Positions 42,292 to 51,376 of a stretch of 64,000 nucleotides of DNA are shown here, one piece after another. A program made the translations under genes and the position numbers. Each line of letters opens with the position of its first letter. The stretch's first letter is position 1. This stretch comes from Pseudorhodoferax soli. GTDB taxonomy: Bacteria; Pseudomonadota; Gammaproteobacteria; Burkholderiales; Burkholderiaceae_C. Where the stretch lies: contig NZ_QPJK01000002.1 in assembly GCF_003337555.1 (NCBI RefSeq), positions 1-64,000 on the forward strand, in the 5' to 3' direction. The notes beneath the pieces are model-generated. The model made no database searches, was not told the DNA's origin, and saw only the letters and a list, made by a program, of their open reading frames with translations.

Positions 42292-42516
42292 TCACTGGCC
42301 GGTTTCGAGCACCAGCTCCAGGCCGAGTTTGCCGACCAGGAACGCGATGGCAGACAGCATGAACAGCCAGGCGAGGGCCAGCAACTGCTCCATGTGGTCG
42401 CCCGGCGCCAGCAGCATCCCGGCGAACGCCAGGCAGGCCAGCACGAGTGCGGCGTAGAAGCCTTCGGTGGTGCGTTGGTTCAGCAGCGCAAGCACGCTGC
42501 GTTTCGCATGCGTCAT
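42292..42516 (-). CDS. Small two-segment membrane protein, unknown function
   Basis: 74 residues. After a basic N-terminus come two hydrophobic segments (about 19-38 and 47-66). GGAG 8 bases before the ATG at 42516 sets the start. The organisation resembles YiaA/YiaB-like small inner-membrane proteins, but the match is not firm. It sits alone between glgX and sodC. Confidence 0.6.
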   Translation of the reverse strand: MTHAKRSVLALLNQRTTEGFYAALVLACLAFAGMLLAPGDHMEQLLALAWLFMLSAIAFLVGKLGLELVLETGQ

Positions 42517-42643
42517 GGACCATTCTCCGGATCGGACGATGGGGACACGGAACAACCGTCACGATGACGGGTTGGCTCCAGCCTAAAGTCCGCCCCGCAC
42601 GCCACGGATCGGTGCGTGGCGCAAGCCACGGTAGGAAAAGCGC

Positions 42644-44764
42644 CTACGCCGCCGGACCCTGCGTCAACACCATCATCGCGTGCGCCTTCAGCCGCAGCTT
42701 GGCGCCCGGCGCGACACGCCGCGCACGCCGTGCCGGCAGCTGCGCGCGGTCGGTCGCGATGCGCAGCTGCCAGGCCTGGCCGAAGCGCGTCTCGGGGGGC
42801 ACCGTGAACAGGTGCGACTCGGGCGCGCCGTTGAACAGCAGCAGCACCGAGGGGCCCGGCGCATCGGCACGGCCCTTGGCATGGTCGGCCGCGCCGTCGA
42901 ACACCAGCTGCAGGCAGCGCGCACGCGGATGCTGCCACTCGTCCTCCGTCATCGGCAGGCCCCAGACGCTGTACCAGGTGGCGTCGGGATGCTCACCGTC
43001 GCCCACGGGCCAGTGCGGGCTGCGCAGCACGGCCAGCTCCTTGCGCAGCCGGATCAGCTTGGCCGTGAAGGCGAACAACGCGTCGTCGCGCACGCCATCG
43101 CTCCAGTCGAACCAGGAGATCGGGCTGTCCTGGCAGTAGGCGTTGTTGTTGCCCTGCTGCGTCCGGCCGATCTCGTCGCCGCCCAGCAGCAGCGGCACGC
43201 CGCGCGACATGAACAGTGTGGCCAGCAGGTTGCGCTGCTGGCGCGCGCGCAGCGCCAGCACCTCGGGGTTGTCGGTCGGGCCTTCGGCGCCGCAGTTCCA
43301 GCTGCGGTTGTGGCTCTCGCCGTCGCGGTTGTCCTCGCCGTTGGCCTCGTTGTGCTTCTCGTTGTAGCTGACCAGGTCGCGCAGCGTGAAGCCGTCATGC
43401 ACCGTCACGATGTTGACGCTGGCCGAGGGCGGCCGGCGCGATGGCGCGAAGATCTCGGGCGTGCCGCACAGGCGCGAAGCGAAGGTGGGCAGGCTGTCGT
43501 CGGCGTTGCGCCAGAAGTCGCGCACCTCGTCGCGGTAGCTGCCGTTCCATTCCGACCAGCCGACCGGAAAGCCGCCAACCTGGTAGCCGTAGTCGCCCAG
43601 GTCCCAGGGCTCGGCGATCATCTTCACGCGGCGCAGCACCGGGTCCTGCGCCACCGCCGATAGGAACGGCGTGCGGTGGTCGAAGGCGCCAGCCTCATCG
43701 CGCGAGATGGCCGGGGCCAGGTCGAAGCGAAAGCCGTCCACATGCATCTCTTCGACCCAGTAGCGCAGGCTGTCCATCACCATGCGCAGCACCGGCGGGT
43801 TGCTCACGTCCAGCGTGTTGCCGGTGCCGCTGAAGTCGTTGTAGTAGCGGCGGTCTTCGGTCAGCCGGTAGTAGGCGGCGTTGTCGATGCCCTTGAAGCA
43901 CATGGTCGGGCCCAGGTGGTTGCCCTCGCAGGTGTGGTTGTAGACCACATCCAGGATCACCTCGATGCCGGCCTGGTGCAGCGCCTTCACCATGCCGCGG
44001 AACTCGGCCACGCCGCCGTCCGTGCCCTTGAAGCAGTAGCGCGGTTCGGGGGCGAAGAAACCGATGGTGTTGTAGCCCCAGTAGTTGGCCAGCCCGGCAT
44101 CCACGAGCCGGCCTTCGTCGTTGAAGGCCTGCACGGGCAGCAACTGCACGGCCGTGACGCCCAGGCGCTTCAGGTAGTCGATGGCAGCCTGGTTGGCCAG
44201 GCCCGCAAAGGTGCCGCGCAACTCCTCGGGCACGCCGGGCATGTTCTTGGTAAAGCCCCGCACGTTGACTTCGTAGAAGACCGAGTCGGCCATGGGGATG
44301 GCCGGGGGCTGGTCGCCTTGCCAGTCGAAATCGGGCGCGATCACGACCGACCTGGCCGCCACGGCCGCGCTGTCGGTGTCGTCGCGCGCGAGATCCTGCT
44401 CCTCGTGGCCCAGCGGATAGCCGAAGGTCACGGCATCGCCGCGCAGCGGCCGGTCGATGGCGCGGGTGTAGGGGTCCAGCAGCAGCTTGGCCGGATTGCA
44501 GCGCTGGCCGTTGCCGGGATCGAAGGGGCCGTGCACGCGCACGCCGTAGCGCGTGCCCGGCTCGACACCGGGCACGAAGCCGTGCCAGATGTCCTCGGTG
44601 CGCGCCGGCAGCCGGATGCGCCGCTGCTCTTCGCGCCCTTCGGCATCGAACAGGCACAGCTCGACCGATTCGGCCGCACTCGAATAGAGCGCGAAATTCG
44701 CACCACCATCGCGCAGGTGCATGCCCATGGGCCAGGGCCGGCCCGGATCGCAAGTGTCTGTCAT
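42644..44764 (-). CDS. glgX: Glycogen debranching enzyme GlgX
   Basis: 706 residues. An N-terminal CBM48 domain (about 10-110) precedes a GH13 barrel with catalytic Asp in GFRFDLAP, Glu in IAEPWDLGDYG and Asp in VTVHDGFTLRDL, then a C-terminal beta domain. It hydrolyses alpha-1,6 branches of limit dextrins. No glgA, glgB or glgC gene is near. The ATG at 44764 has AAGAAA upstream. Confidence 0.93.
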   Translation of the reverse strand: MTDTCDPGRPWPMGMHLRDGGANFALYSSAAESVELCLFDAEGREEQRRIRLPARTEDIWHGFVPGVEPGTRYGVRVHGPFDPGNGQRCNPAKLLLDPYTRAIDRPLRGDAVTFGYPLGHEEQDLARDDTDSAAVAARSVVIAPDFDWQGDQPPAIPMADSVFYEVNVRGFTKNMPGVPEELRGTFAGLANQAAIDYLKRLGVTAVQLLPVQAFNDEGRLVDAGLANYWGYNTIGFFAPEPRYCFKGTDGGVAEFRGMVKALHQAGIEVILDVVYNHTCEGNHLGPTMCFKGIDNAAYYRLTEDRRYYNDFSGTGNTLDVSNPPVLRMVMDSLRYWVEEMHVDGFRFDLAPAISRDEAGAFDHRTPFLSAVAQDPVLRRVKMIAEPWDLGDYGYQVGGFPVGWSEWNGSYRDEVRDFWRNADDSLPTFASRLCGTPEIFAPSRRPPSASVNIVTVHDGFTLRDLVSYNEKHNEANGEDNRDGESHNRSWNCGAEGPTDNPEVLALRARQQRNLLATLFMSRGVPLLLGGDEIGRTQQGNNNAYCQDSPISWFDWSDGVRDDALFAFTAKLIRLRKELAVLRSPHWPVGDGEHPDATWYSVWGLPMTEDEWQHPRARCLQLVFDGAADHAKGRADAPGPSVLLLFNGAPESHLFTVPPETRFGQAWQLRIATDRAQLPARRARRVAPGAKLRLKAHAMMVLTQGPAA

Positions 44765-44831
44765 GGTTTCTTGTCGCAAGCAAGCGCCGGGCCGCGGCGC
44801 GGGACGGTCGAGGGCCGGTGGCCCAAAGGGA

Positions 44832-44906
44832 TCAACGGAAGATCAATGCGATCAGGATGATGATGGGGATCGGCACACCGAGGAAGAACAGCAGCAAAGA
44901 GCGCAT
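44832..44906 (-). CDS. 24-residue membrane peptide
   Basis: A 25-codon frame beginning MRSLLLFFLGVPIPIIIL and ending IFR with TGA. It is almost entirely hydrophobic with one central Pro-Ile-Pro, long enough for one membrane pass. GGAG lies 7 bases before the ATG, and the gene sits between glgX and a membrane-protein gene on the same strand. Function unknown; a small membrane regulator or subunit is possible. Confidence 0.6.
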   Translation of the reverse strand: MRSLLLFFLGVPIPIIILIALIFR

Positions 44907-44951
44907 GGGAGGTCTCCAGAGGAAGGAAGGGTGATCGAAGAATCTGGCGGA

Positions 44952-45854
44952 TCAGGCGTCGCGTTCGCGGCCGCCCCAGGTGGCTGCCAGGCTTGCGCAG
45001 AAGGCGCCCAGCAGCATGGACACGAACAGCCACAGCGTGGCCGTGATGCCGGCCTTGCGCGCCTTCTCGGCGGCCTCGCGCGCTGCGGCCTCGGCTTCCC
45101 GGGCCTTGGCCTGCATGCGGGCCACGGTGTCGGCCACGCGCTGCTCGGCCTCCGGCTGTGGGATCCCCGTGCGCTCGGCCACGAGCTGGCCCAGGTAGCG
45201 CTGGTCCTCGGGCGCAAGCGGCTTGTCCTGGCCCGCCTGGCCCAGGATGCGGGCCACCTCGGCCGCGGGCACGGCCTCGGCCGGCGCGACCTGGCCGGCC
45301 TGCGCCGGGCTGGCCGGGCGGCGGAACATGCTGTCGATGAAGTAGGCGGCCGGGCCTTCGCTCGCGCCCTCGCCCTGCGTGGCCCCGGCCACGGCAGCCG
45401 TGGCAGCCCCACCGGCGACCGTGGCGCCCACCTTCACGGCGCCACCCACCACGCTACCGATGGCTGTGGTGAGCAAGGCGGCCGTGGCCAGCGTGGCCAC
45501 GGCCCAGGCCAGGAAGCCGTGGGCCGTGTCGCGGAAGAAGACCTCGTCGCCCTGCACACCGGCCCAGCGCGTGCGCAGACGGCCGGCCAGATAACCGCCC
45601 ATGCCCGAGGCCAGGGCCTGCGTGACCATGACCCAGACGACGGCCGAGAAGCCCAGTGCCATGGCGCTTGCGCCTTTGCCGCCATAGGGCGACAGCGAGG
45701 TCAGGCCCAGGCCTGCGCCAAGGATCAGCAGGATCAGGGAGAGCGCCGCCGCGGCGGCGCCGCCAGCGACGATGGCGCCCCAGGAGACGGCGCTGGCCGG
45801 CGCATCGACGGCGGTCTCGAGCCGGGCCGATGCCAAGGGAAGGGAAGCTGCCAC
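44952..45854 (-). CDS. Alanine-rich inner-membrane protein, unknown function
   Basis: About 300 residues. An N-terminal pair of hydrophobic segments (SWGAIVAGGAAAAALSLILL and a second), a third around ATLATAALLTTAIG, then a long Ala/Glu/Arg helical stretch that may be a coiled coil, and a final membrane segment (WLFVSMLLGAFCASLAA). The GTG at 45854 has AGGAG at ideal spacing and is preferred; an ATG at 45884 would add ten residues. It lies downstream of ku, 87 bases from its stop. Confidence 0.65.
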   Translation of the reverse strand: MAASLPLASARLETAVDAPASAVSWGAIVAGGAAAAALSLILLILGAGLGLTSLSPYGGKGASAMALGFSAVVWVMVTQALASGMGGYLAGRLRTRWAGVQGDEVFFRDTAHGFLAWAVATLATAALLTTAIGSVVGGAVKVGATVAGGAATAAVAGATQGEGASEGPAAYFIDSMFRRPASPAQAGQVAPAEAVPAAEVARILGQAGQDKPLAPEDQRYLGQLVAERTGIPQPEAEQRVADTVARMQAKAREAEAAAREAAEKARKAGITATLWLFVSMLLGAFCASLAATWGGRERDA

Positions 45855-45941
45855 CGGGTTCTCCTGTTGTTGCGACCGCGCCATTGTTCGCAGCGCCCTG
45901 AAGGGGGTTCGTCGGACGGCAAAGCCGCCGCTTGTAGGAAA

Positions 45942-46802
45942 TCAGGCCCGATTGCGGGCCGCCGGCCGGCCGCTCTTGCCACCCCCTGGCCGGCCCTTGC
46001 CGCCGGGCGGCCTGCGCCCCGCCAGGCTCTGGGCCAGCAGTTCGGTGAGGTCCACCACATTGGAGTCGCGCGTGCTTTGCGGTGCCGACTCCAGCGGCGT
46101 GACCTGCTGCGTTTCGCCCGCCGCCACCTTGCGCTGCACCAGCGCGTGGATCGCCTCGGAGAAATGGTCGGTGTAGTCGGCGGGTTGCCACGGCACGGTC
46201 ATCTCGGCGATCAGCTGCGACGCCATCTTGAGTTCGGCCGGCTTGAGCACGCCCTTGCCCGCGGCGGGCAGCTTGAGCTCGTCCTGCGGCCGGATTTCGT
46301 CGGCCCAGCGGATGGTGTTGAGCATGAGCGCCGGCCCCGTGGGCACGAGCACCGCGAGGTGCTCCTTGCTGTGCAGGACCACACGCGCGATGCCGATCAC
46401 ACCGGCACCCACCATGGCCTCGCGCAGCAGCGCGTAGACCTTGTCGCCCCTGCCCAGGGGCTCCAGGTAGTAGGGCCGCTCGAGCAGCACGAAGGGGATC
46501 TCGGCGGCCGTGACGAAGGCTTCGATGGCGATCGTCTGCGTGGACTGGGGGTAGGCGTCCTTGATCTGCTCGTCGGACAGCACCACGTAGTCACCGTCTT
46601 CCTGCCGGATGCCTTTGACGATGTGCTCCTTGGCGATCTCGCGGCCGGTGCGCTTGTTCACGCGCTTGTAGCCCACGGGGTCCATCGAGCGCCTGTCCAG
46701 CCAGTCGAAGTCGATGCCGGTCTCGCGCGAGGCCGGGTACAGGCCCACGGGCACGTGCACCAGACCGAAGCTGATGGCGCCTTTCCAGATGGCCCGCAGC
46801 AT
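45942..46802 (-). CDS. ku: Bacterial non-homologous end-joining protein Ku
   Basis: 286 residues. The single Ku core domain opens with RAIWKGAISFGLVHVPVGLYPA and has KRTGREIAKEHIVKG and the dimerisation region; a basic Gly/Arg/Lys tail may extend DNA contact. Ku rings hold broken DNA ends and recruit LigD. It begins 2 bases after ligD. Confidence 0.94.
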   Translation of the reverse strand: MLRAIWKGAISFGLVHVPVGLYPASRETGIDFDWLDRRSMDPVGYKRVNKRTGREIAKEHIVKGIRQEDGDYVVLSDEQIKDAYPQSTQTIAIEAFVTAAEIPFVLLERPYYLEPLGRGDKVYALLREAMVGAGVIGIARVVLHSKEHLAVLVPTGPALMLNTIRWADEIRPQDELKLPAAGKGVLKPAELKMASQLIAEMTVPWQPADYTDHFSEAIHALVQRKVAAGETQQVTPLESAPQSTRDSNVVDLTELLAQSLAGRRPPGGKGRPGGGKSGRPAARNRA

Positions 46803-46804
46803 GT

Positions 46805-49300
46805 CTAGCCCTCCTCGAAGCCGATGGTCTTCATGGCCGTCTTGAGCGACCGGGCGGCGCGCGCATAGCCCTGCCAGGGCGCGTTGCCGATGTCCAGCCG
46901 CCCGTGCACGTTGCGCACGTTCCACTGGTCGCTGCTCTTCAGCGTGGACAGCTCGTCCCAGGCCAGCGGCACCGAGATGCCCATGCCGGGCCGTGCGCGC
47001 GCCGACCAGGCGCAGACCGTGGTGGCGCCCTGGCTGTTGCGCAGGTAGTCCACGAAGATCCGGCCGACGCGGTTGCGCGGCCCGCTCTTGGCCACGAAGC
47101 GGTCGGGGATGGTGCGCGCGAGGTGCTGCACGATGGCCTGCGCAAAGCCCTTGGCGCTGGCCCAGCTGTGCAGGCGCTTGATCGGCACGACCACGTGCAG
47201 GCCCTTGCCGCCGCTGGTCTTGAGGAAGGCCGGCAGGCCCAGCTGCTCCAGAAAGGCGTGCACGAGTTCGGCCGCCTCCTGCATCTGGCGCCAGCGCACG
47301 CCCTCGCCGGGGTCGAGGTCGAACACCAGGCGGTCCGGCTTGTCGAACGACGCCGCCAGTGCGTTCATCGAATGGAACTCCACCACGTTCCACTGCGCCG
47401 CCGACAGCAGCCCGCGCGGGCTGGCCAGGGCCAGCAGCGACGCGTGCCCGGGGTCGAGGCCAGGGTCGAGCTGGCGGATGCCCGGCAGCTTTTCGGTCTC
47501 GGCATGCTTCTGGAAGAACAGTTGCTTGCCCATGCCGGCCGGCGCACGCACCAGCGCCACCGGCCGGTTGCCCTTCAGCTGGTCCAGCATCAGATCGCCG
47601 ACCAGCGCGTAGTAGCGCACCAGGTCCAGTTTGGTGATGCCGCTGGAGGGGTCGATCACACGCTCGGGGTGTGTGACCTTGAGGCGCGTGGACAGCGCGT
47701 GCGCCGTGCTCTCGTCCGCCGCCTTGGCTGCCGGCTTGGCCTTCGGTGGCGGTGCGGCGCGCTCGCGCACGATGGTCTTGGCCGGCTTGTCGGCGCGCAG
47801 GCCGTGGAACACCGCATGGCGGATGCGGCCGCCGCGCGTCCATTCGCCGAACGTGACCTCGGCCACCAGTTGCGGTTTCACCCAATGCGGCTTGCCCTCC
47901 ACGCCCGCCGTGTCGGCCAGCGGGCTGCGCGGCGTGGCCAGCGCGGCCAGCTGGCCCGCGAGCTTCTTGAGCGTGGCCTGGTCGAAGCCCGTGCCGACCT
48001 TGCCGGCGTAGACCAGGCGCCCCGCCTTGTCGTGCACGCCCAGCAGCAGCGCGCCGAAGCCCGCGCGCGTGCCTTGCGGGTCGGTCGTGCCCACGACCAC
48101 GAACTCCTGGCGCTGGCTGCACTTGAGCTTGAGCCAGCTGTCGCTGCGGCGAGAGACATAGGGCGCATCCTTGCGCTTGGCGATCACGCCTTCCAGGCCC
48201 AGCTTGCAGGCGGTGCCGACCACCTGGCCGGGCGGCGCATCGAAGGTGGCGGAATAGAACACCAGGTCCGAGTCCTTGCCCTCCAGCAGCGAGGCCAGCA
48301 GCGCGCGGCGCGCCTGCAGGGGCTGCTCGCGCAGGTCGTGGCCGCCGCAGTAGGGCACATCGAACAGGTAATAGACGATGGTCTGGGTCTTGGAGGCATC
48401 GAAGGCCTGCTGCAGCGCGCCGAAGTCCGGCAGGCCGTTGTGGTCCATCACGACGATTTCGCCGTCGTACCAGCCTTCGGGCAGGTCCAGGCGCAGCAAC
48501 TCGGCATGCAAGGCCTTGAGCTTGTGTGTCCAGTCGTTGCCGTTGCGCGTGAACAGCTGCACCTGCTGCTTCTTTCCACGCCCTTCGACGCGTGCGAGCA
48601 GGCGGTAGCCGTCGAACTTGATCTCGTAGACCCAGTCGGCCGGATCGGCAGGGGGCTGGCTGGCCAGCGTGGCGAGTTGGGGTGCCAGCGTGGCCGGCAG
48701 CGTGGCCTGTGGCGGCTGCGCCGTCTCCTGGACCGCGGGCGCCTGCAGGCCCATGACGCTGTCGGGCATCTCGTCGACCACACTGAACTCCGCGGCCGGC
48801 CGCTCGAAGGCATCCTTCTCCTTGACGAGCAGCCAGGGCGGCTGGCGGTCCTTGCCCTTGCCGTGCATGCGCACGAGCGCCCAGCGCCCCTGGAGCTTGT
48901 GGCCGTGCAGTTCGAACTTGAGGTTGCCCTTGCGCCATCCGGCTGCCGGGTCGCCGACGGGCGCCCAGTGGCCCTTGTCCCAGACGATGACCTTGCCGGC
49001 GCCGTACTGCCCTTCGGGGATCTCGCCCTCGAAGCTGGAATAGGAGATCGGGTGGTCCTCCACCTGCACGGCGAGCCGCTTGTCGTGCGGATCGAAACTG
49101 GGGCCCTTGGGCACGGCCCAGCTCTTCATCGTGCCGTCGATCTCGAGCCGGAAGTCATAGTGCAGGCTGCTGGCCCAGTGCTTTTGCACGACGAAGCTGG
49201 GCTGGCCCGCAGGCGAGCGCTTGCCGCCGCTGCGCGGCTCGGAGGTGCGGCCGAAGTCGCGCTTGGCCTGGTAGGTGGCGAGGGCAGATGGATGGGCCAT
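46805..49300 (-). CDS. ligD: ATP-dependent DNA ligase D
   Basis: 831 residues. The order is phosphoesterase (about 20-180, with HYDFRLE and EDHP), ligase with adenylated Lys K228 in YEIKFDG and an OB fold (to about 520), then an archaeo-eukaryotic primase-type polymerase (about 545-831) with DLDPGEG and GGKGLHVVVP. With Ku it repairs double-strand breaks by end processing, gap filling and sealing. It is transcribed ahead of ku and is divergent from pssA. Confidence 0.95.
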   Translation of the reverse strand: MAHPSALATYQAKRDFGRTSEPRSGGKRSPAGQPSFVVQKHWASSLHYDFRLEIDGTMKSWAVPKGPSFDPHDKRLAVQVEDHPISYSSFEGEIPEGQYGAGKVIVWDKGHWAPVGDPAAGWRKGNLKFELHGHKLQGRWALVRMHGKGKDRQPPWLLVKEKDAFERPAAEFSVVDEMPDSVMGLQAPAVQETAQPPQATLPATLAPQLATLASQPPADPADWVYEIKFDGYRLLARVEGRGKKQQVQLFTRNGNDWTHKLKALHAELLRLDLPEGWYDGEIVVMDHNGLPDFGALQQAFDASKTQTIVYYLFDVPYCGGHDLREQPLQARRALLASLLEGKDSDLVFYSATFDAPPGQVVGTACKLGLEGVIAKRKDAPYVSRRSDSWLKLKCSQRQEFVVVGTTDPQGTRAGFGALLLGVHDKAGRLVYAGKVGTGFDQATLKKLAGQLAALATPRSPLADTAGVEGKPHWVKPQLVAEVTFGEWTRGGRIRHAVFHGLRADKPAKTIVRERAAPPPKAKPAAKAADESTAHALSTRLKVTHPERVIDPSSGITKLDLVRYYALVGDLMLDQLKGNRPVALVRAPAGMGKQLFFQKHAETEKLPGIRQLDPGLDPGHASLLALASPRGLLSAAQWNVVEFHSMNALAASFDKPDRLVFDLDPGEGVRWRQMQEAAELVHAFLEQLGLPAFLKTSGGKGLHVVVPIKRLHSWASAKGFAQAIVQHLARTIPDRFVAKSGPRNRVGRIFVDYLRNSQGATTVCAWSARARPGMGISVPLAWDELSTLKSSDQWNVRNVHGRLDIGNAPWQGYARAARSLKTAMKTIGFEEG

Positions 49301-49458
49301 GGTCGGTCCAGCTTGCCGCCAGAGCGTGGCGGGCGGCTGTCATCGCGCAGCGCCAAGCCCTGTCAGCCACCGCCGTTCGCCTACAGGCGATGGCACGCTT
49401 GCCCCACAGCCGGCACGCACAATGGCGCGCAAGCTCAAGCGTCCAGGAGAATCCCCTC

Positions 49459-50097
49459 ATGAGTGCCCTGCCCCGACCCCCACGCCACTTCTCGATGCTG
49501 CGCGGCTTTCACCTCGCGGACTTCTTCACGCTGGGCAACGCGGCCTTCGGCATGGCCTCGGTGTTCCTGGCCATGCAGTTCCTCGTGACGCGCGACACCA
49601 CGCACTTTCTGCTGGCGGCGCTCATGACGCCGATCGCGTTCGTGTTCGACGTGCTCGACGGCCGCATCGCGCGCTGGCGCCAGCAGCATTCCGCCCTGGG
49701 GCGCGAGCTCGACTCGCTGGCTGACGTCATCTCGTTCGGTGTGGGACCGGCCACGCTCGGTTTCGCGGCGGGCCTCACGGGGGGTTGGGACATCGCCATG
49801 CTGGTCTACTTCGTCTGCTGCGGCGTGAGCCGGCTGGCCCGCTTCAACGTGACCGCCGAGGCGCTGGCCGAAGGCGACGAGGGTGGCAAGGTCAAGTTCT
49901 TCGAAGGCACGCCGATTCCCACCAGCGTAGTCTTGACGGGCGTGCTGGCCTTCGCAGCCTGGCAGGGCCGCATCGGCGAGGCGCTTTACGGCGGCGCCTG
50001 GGTGTTGGGCCCATGGGAGCTGCATCCCATGGCCTTGTTGTTCGCGCTGTCGGGCACGCTGATGGTCAGCAAGACCTTGCGCATCCCCAAATGGTGA
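49459..50097 (+). CDS. pssA: CDP-diacylglycerol-serine O-phosphatidyltransferase (PssA-like)
   Basis: 212 residues, membrane-embedded. The CDP-alcohol phosphatidyltransferase motif DVLDGRIAR-x8-G-x3-D-x3-D is complete. A short type II PssA with the conserved VKFFEGTPIPTS is indicated, the enzyme that starts phosphatidylethanolamine synthesis. CAGGAG is 9 bases before the ATG. Confidence 0.88.
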   Translation: MSALPRPPRHFSMLRGFHLADFFTLGNAAFGMASVFLAMQFLVTRDTTHFLLAALMTPIAFVFDVLDGRIARWRQQHSALGRELDSLADVISFGVGPATLGFAAGLTGGWDIAMLVYFVCCGVSRLARFNVTAEALAEGDEGGKVKFFEGTPIPTSVVLTGVLAFAAWQGRIGEALYGGAWVLGPWELHPMALLFALSGTLMVSKTLRIPKW

Positions 50098-50120
50098 GCT
50101 GCGCAGAGACTCGGCTGCGC

Positions 50121-50597
50121 TCAGGAGCGCCGGGCCGCGCCGGGTGGCACCAGGCCACGGCGCTCGATGGGCGTTGAGAACACGATGGACGTGCGCGTCT
50201 CACCGTAGCCGTTGATGGTGCCGATGAAGCGCTCCAGGTCGGCCAGGCCGGTGGCCACGACCGTCATCAGGTAGGAGTCCGCGCCGGCGACGTGGTGGCA
50301 TTCGATCACCTCGGGCGCACGGCCCAGCCGCTCCAGCAGCGCCTTCTTGCCGGGCTGGGCGGTGGTGATGCCCACGATCGCCTTGACCGGGTAGCCCACC
50401 TTCGCCGCATCCACCTCGGCCACGAAGCGCTGGGCGATGCCCGCGTCCTGCAAGCGCTTGAGGCGCTCCGCCGTGGCGGCCACCGAGAGCCCCGCGGCCT
50501 CGGCCAGCGCCTTCAGCGGCGCGCGCGCGTCGGCCTGCAATGCACGCAACAGGCGCCAGGCCACTTCATCCAATGCCGTCTTGTCGATCGATGCCAT
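50121..50597 (-). CDS. Lrp/AsnC-family transcription regulator
   Basis: 158 residues: an N-terminal helix-turn-helix (DARAPLKALAEAAGLSVAATAERLKRL) and a C-terminal RAM ligand-binding domain (GADSYLMTVVATGLADLERFI). It is divergent from a LysE-type exporter, and this pairing suggests it responds to an amino acid and controls the exporter. Confidence 0.92.
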   Translation of the reverse strand: MASIDKTALDEVAWRLLRALQADARAPLKALAEAAGLSVAATAERLKRLQDAGIAQRFVAEVDAAKVGYPVKAIVGITTAQPGKKALLERLGRAPEVIECHHVAGADSYLMTVVATGLADLERFIGTINGYGETRTSIVFSTPIERRGLVPPGAARRS

Positions 50598-50609
50598 TTC
50601 GGGATTTCA

Positions 50610-50657
50610 CCAGAAGAATGCATTGCCAAACCGTGGCGCGGCCAGAAGAAAGCACTG
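50610..50657. promoter_or_regulatory. Direct repeats in the Lrp/LysE divergent gap
   Basis: CCAGAAGAATGCATTG (50610-50625) and CCAGAAGAAAGCACTG (50642-50657) differ at three positions and are 32 bases apart, about three helical turns. Phased sites are usual for Lrp-family octamers, so these are candidate operators. Confidence 0.4.
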
Positions 50658-50718
50658 TGCGGGCGCGGGCCTGCGCTGGATGATTGCCGGACCGACCCGA
50701 CCCCAGCGCACCTGCCCC

Positions 50719-51339
50719 ATGCTCGACATCCAGAACTACACCAGCTTTGTCACTGCCATCCTCGTGTTCCAGGCGGTGCCTGGCGCGGGCACCATCGCCA
50801 TCCTCGACGCCACGGCGCGCCAGGGGCGTGCTGCGGGCATGGCCGCGGTCCTCGGCACGCTGCTGGGCGACCTGGTCTTCATGGTGGGCGCGGCCTTGGG
50901 CCTGGCAGCCCTCATGCAGGCGCAGCCAGCCGTGTTCCAGGGCTTGCAGTGGTTCGGCGCGGCCTACCTGTGCTGGCTGGGCGTGCAGCTCCTGCGCAGC
51001 CCGGCCGGTGGCGCGCAGGCCCGGCCCGCACCCGCGCAACCCGTGGCAGCCCATTTCCGCAAGGCGCTGCTGGTCAGCCTGACCAACCCCAAGGTGCTGC
51101 TGTTCTTCGTCGCGTTCTTTCCGCTGTTCATCCAACCGGGGGCATCCGCGGCGACGCTGCCCGTGATGATGTTGCACGTCACCGTGCTCAGCCTGGCCTA
51201 CCAGGCGGCGCTGGTGCTGGTGGGCAACCTGCTCGCCGTGCGCCTGGCTGCCTTTGCCGGTGCCAGAAGGACCGCGACCCGACTCGCGGGCGTGGCGCTG
51301 ATCGCGTTGGGCGCCAGGCTCGCCGGGGGCGTTCGCTGA
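50719..51339 (+). CDS. LysE/RhtB-family exporter
   Basis: 206 residues with about six hydrophobic segments; the family signature VPGAGTIAILDATARQGRAAGMAA near the start and LTNPKVLLFFVAFFPLF are clear. It probably exports an amino acid or related compound and is likely controlled by the divergent Lrp/AsnC regulator. Confidence 0.9.
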   Translation: MLDIQNYTSFVTAILVFQAVPGAGTIAILDATARQGRAAGMAAVLGTLLGDLVFMVGAALGLAALMQAQPAVFQGLQWFGAAYLCWLGVQLLRSPAGGAQARPAPAQPVAAHFRKALLVSLTNPKVLLFFVAFFPLFIQPGASAATLPVMMLHVTVLSLAYQAALVLVGNLLAVRLAAFAGARRTATRLAGVALIALGARLAGGVR

Positions 51340-51376
51340 GCCGTCGATCCGCGGCCGGCAAAAGCTGGCCGGGCCA

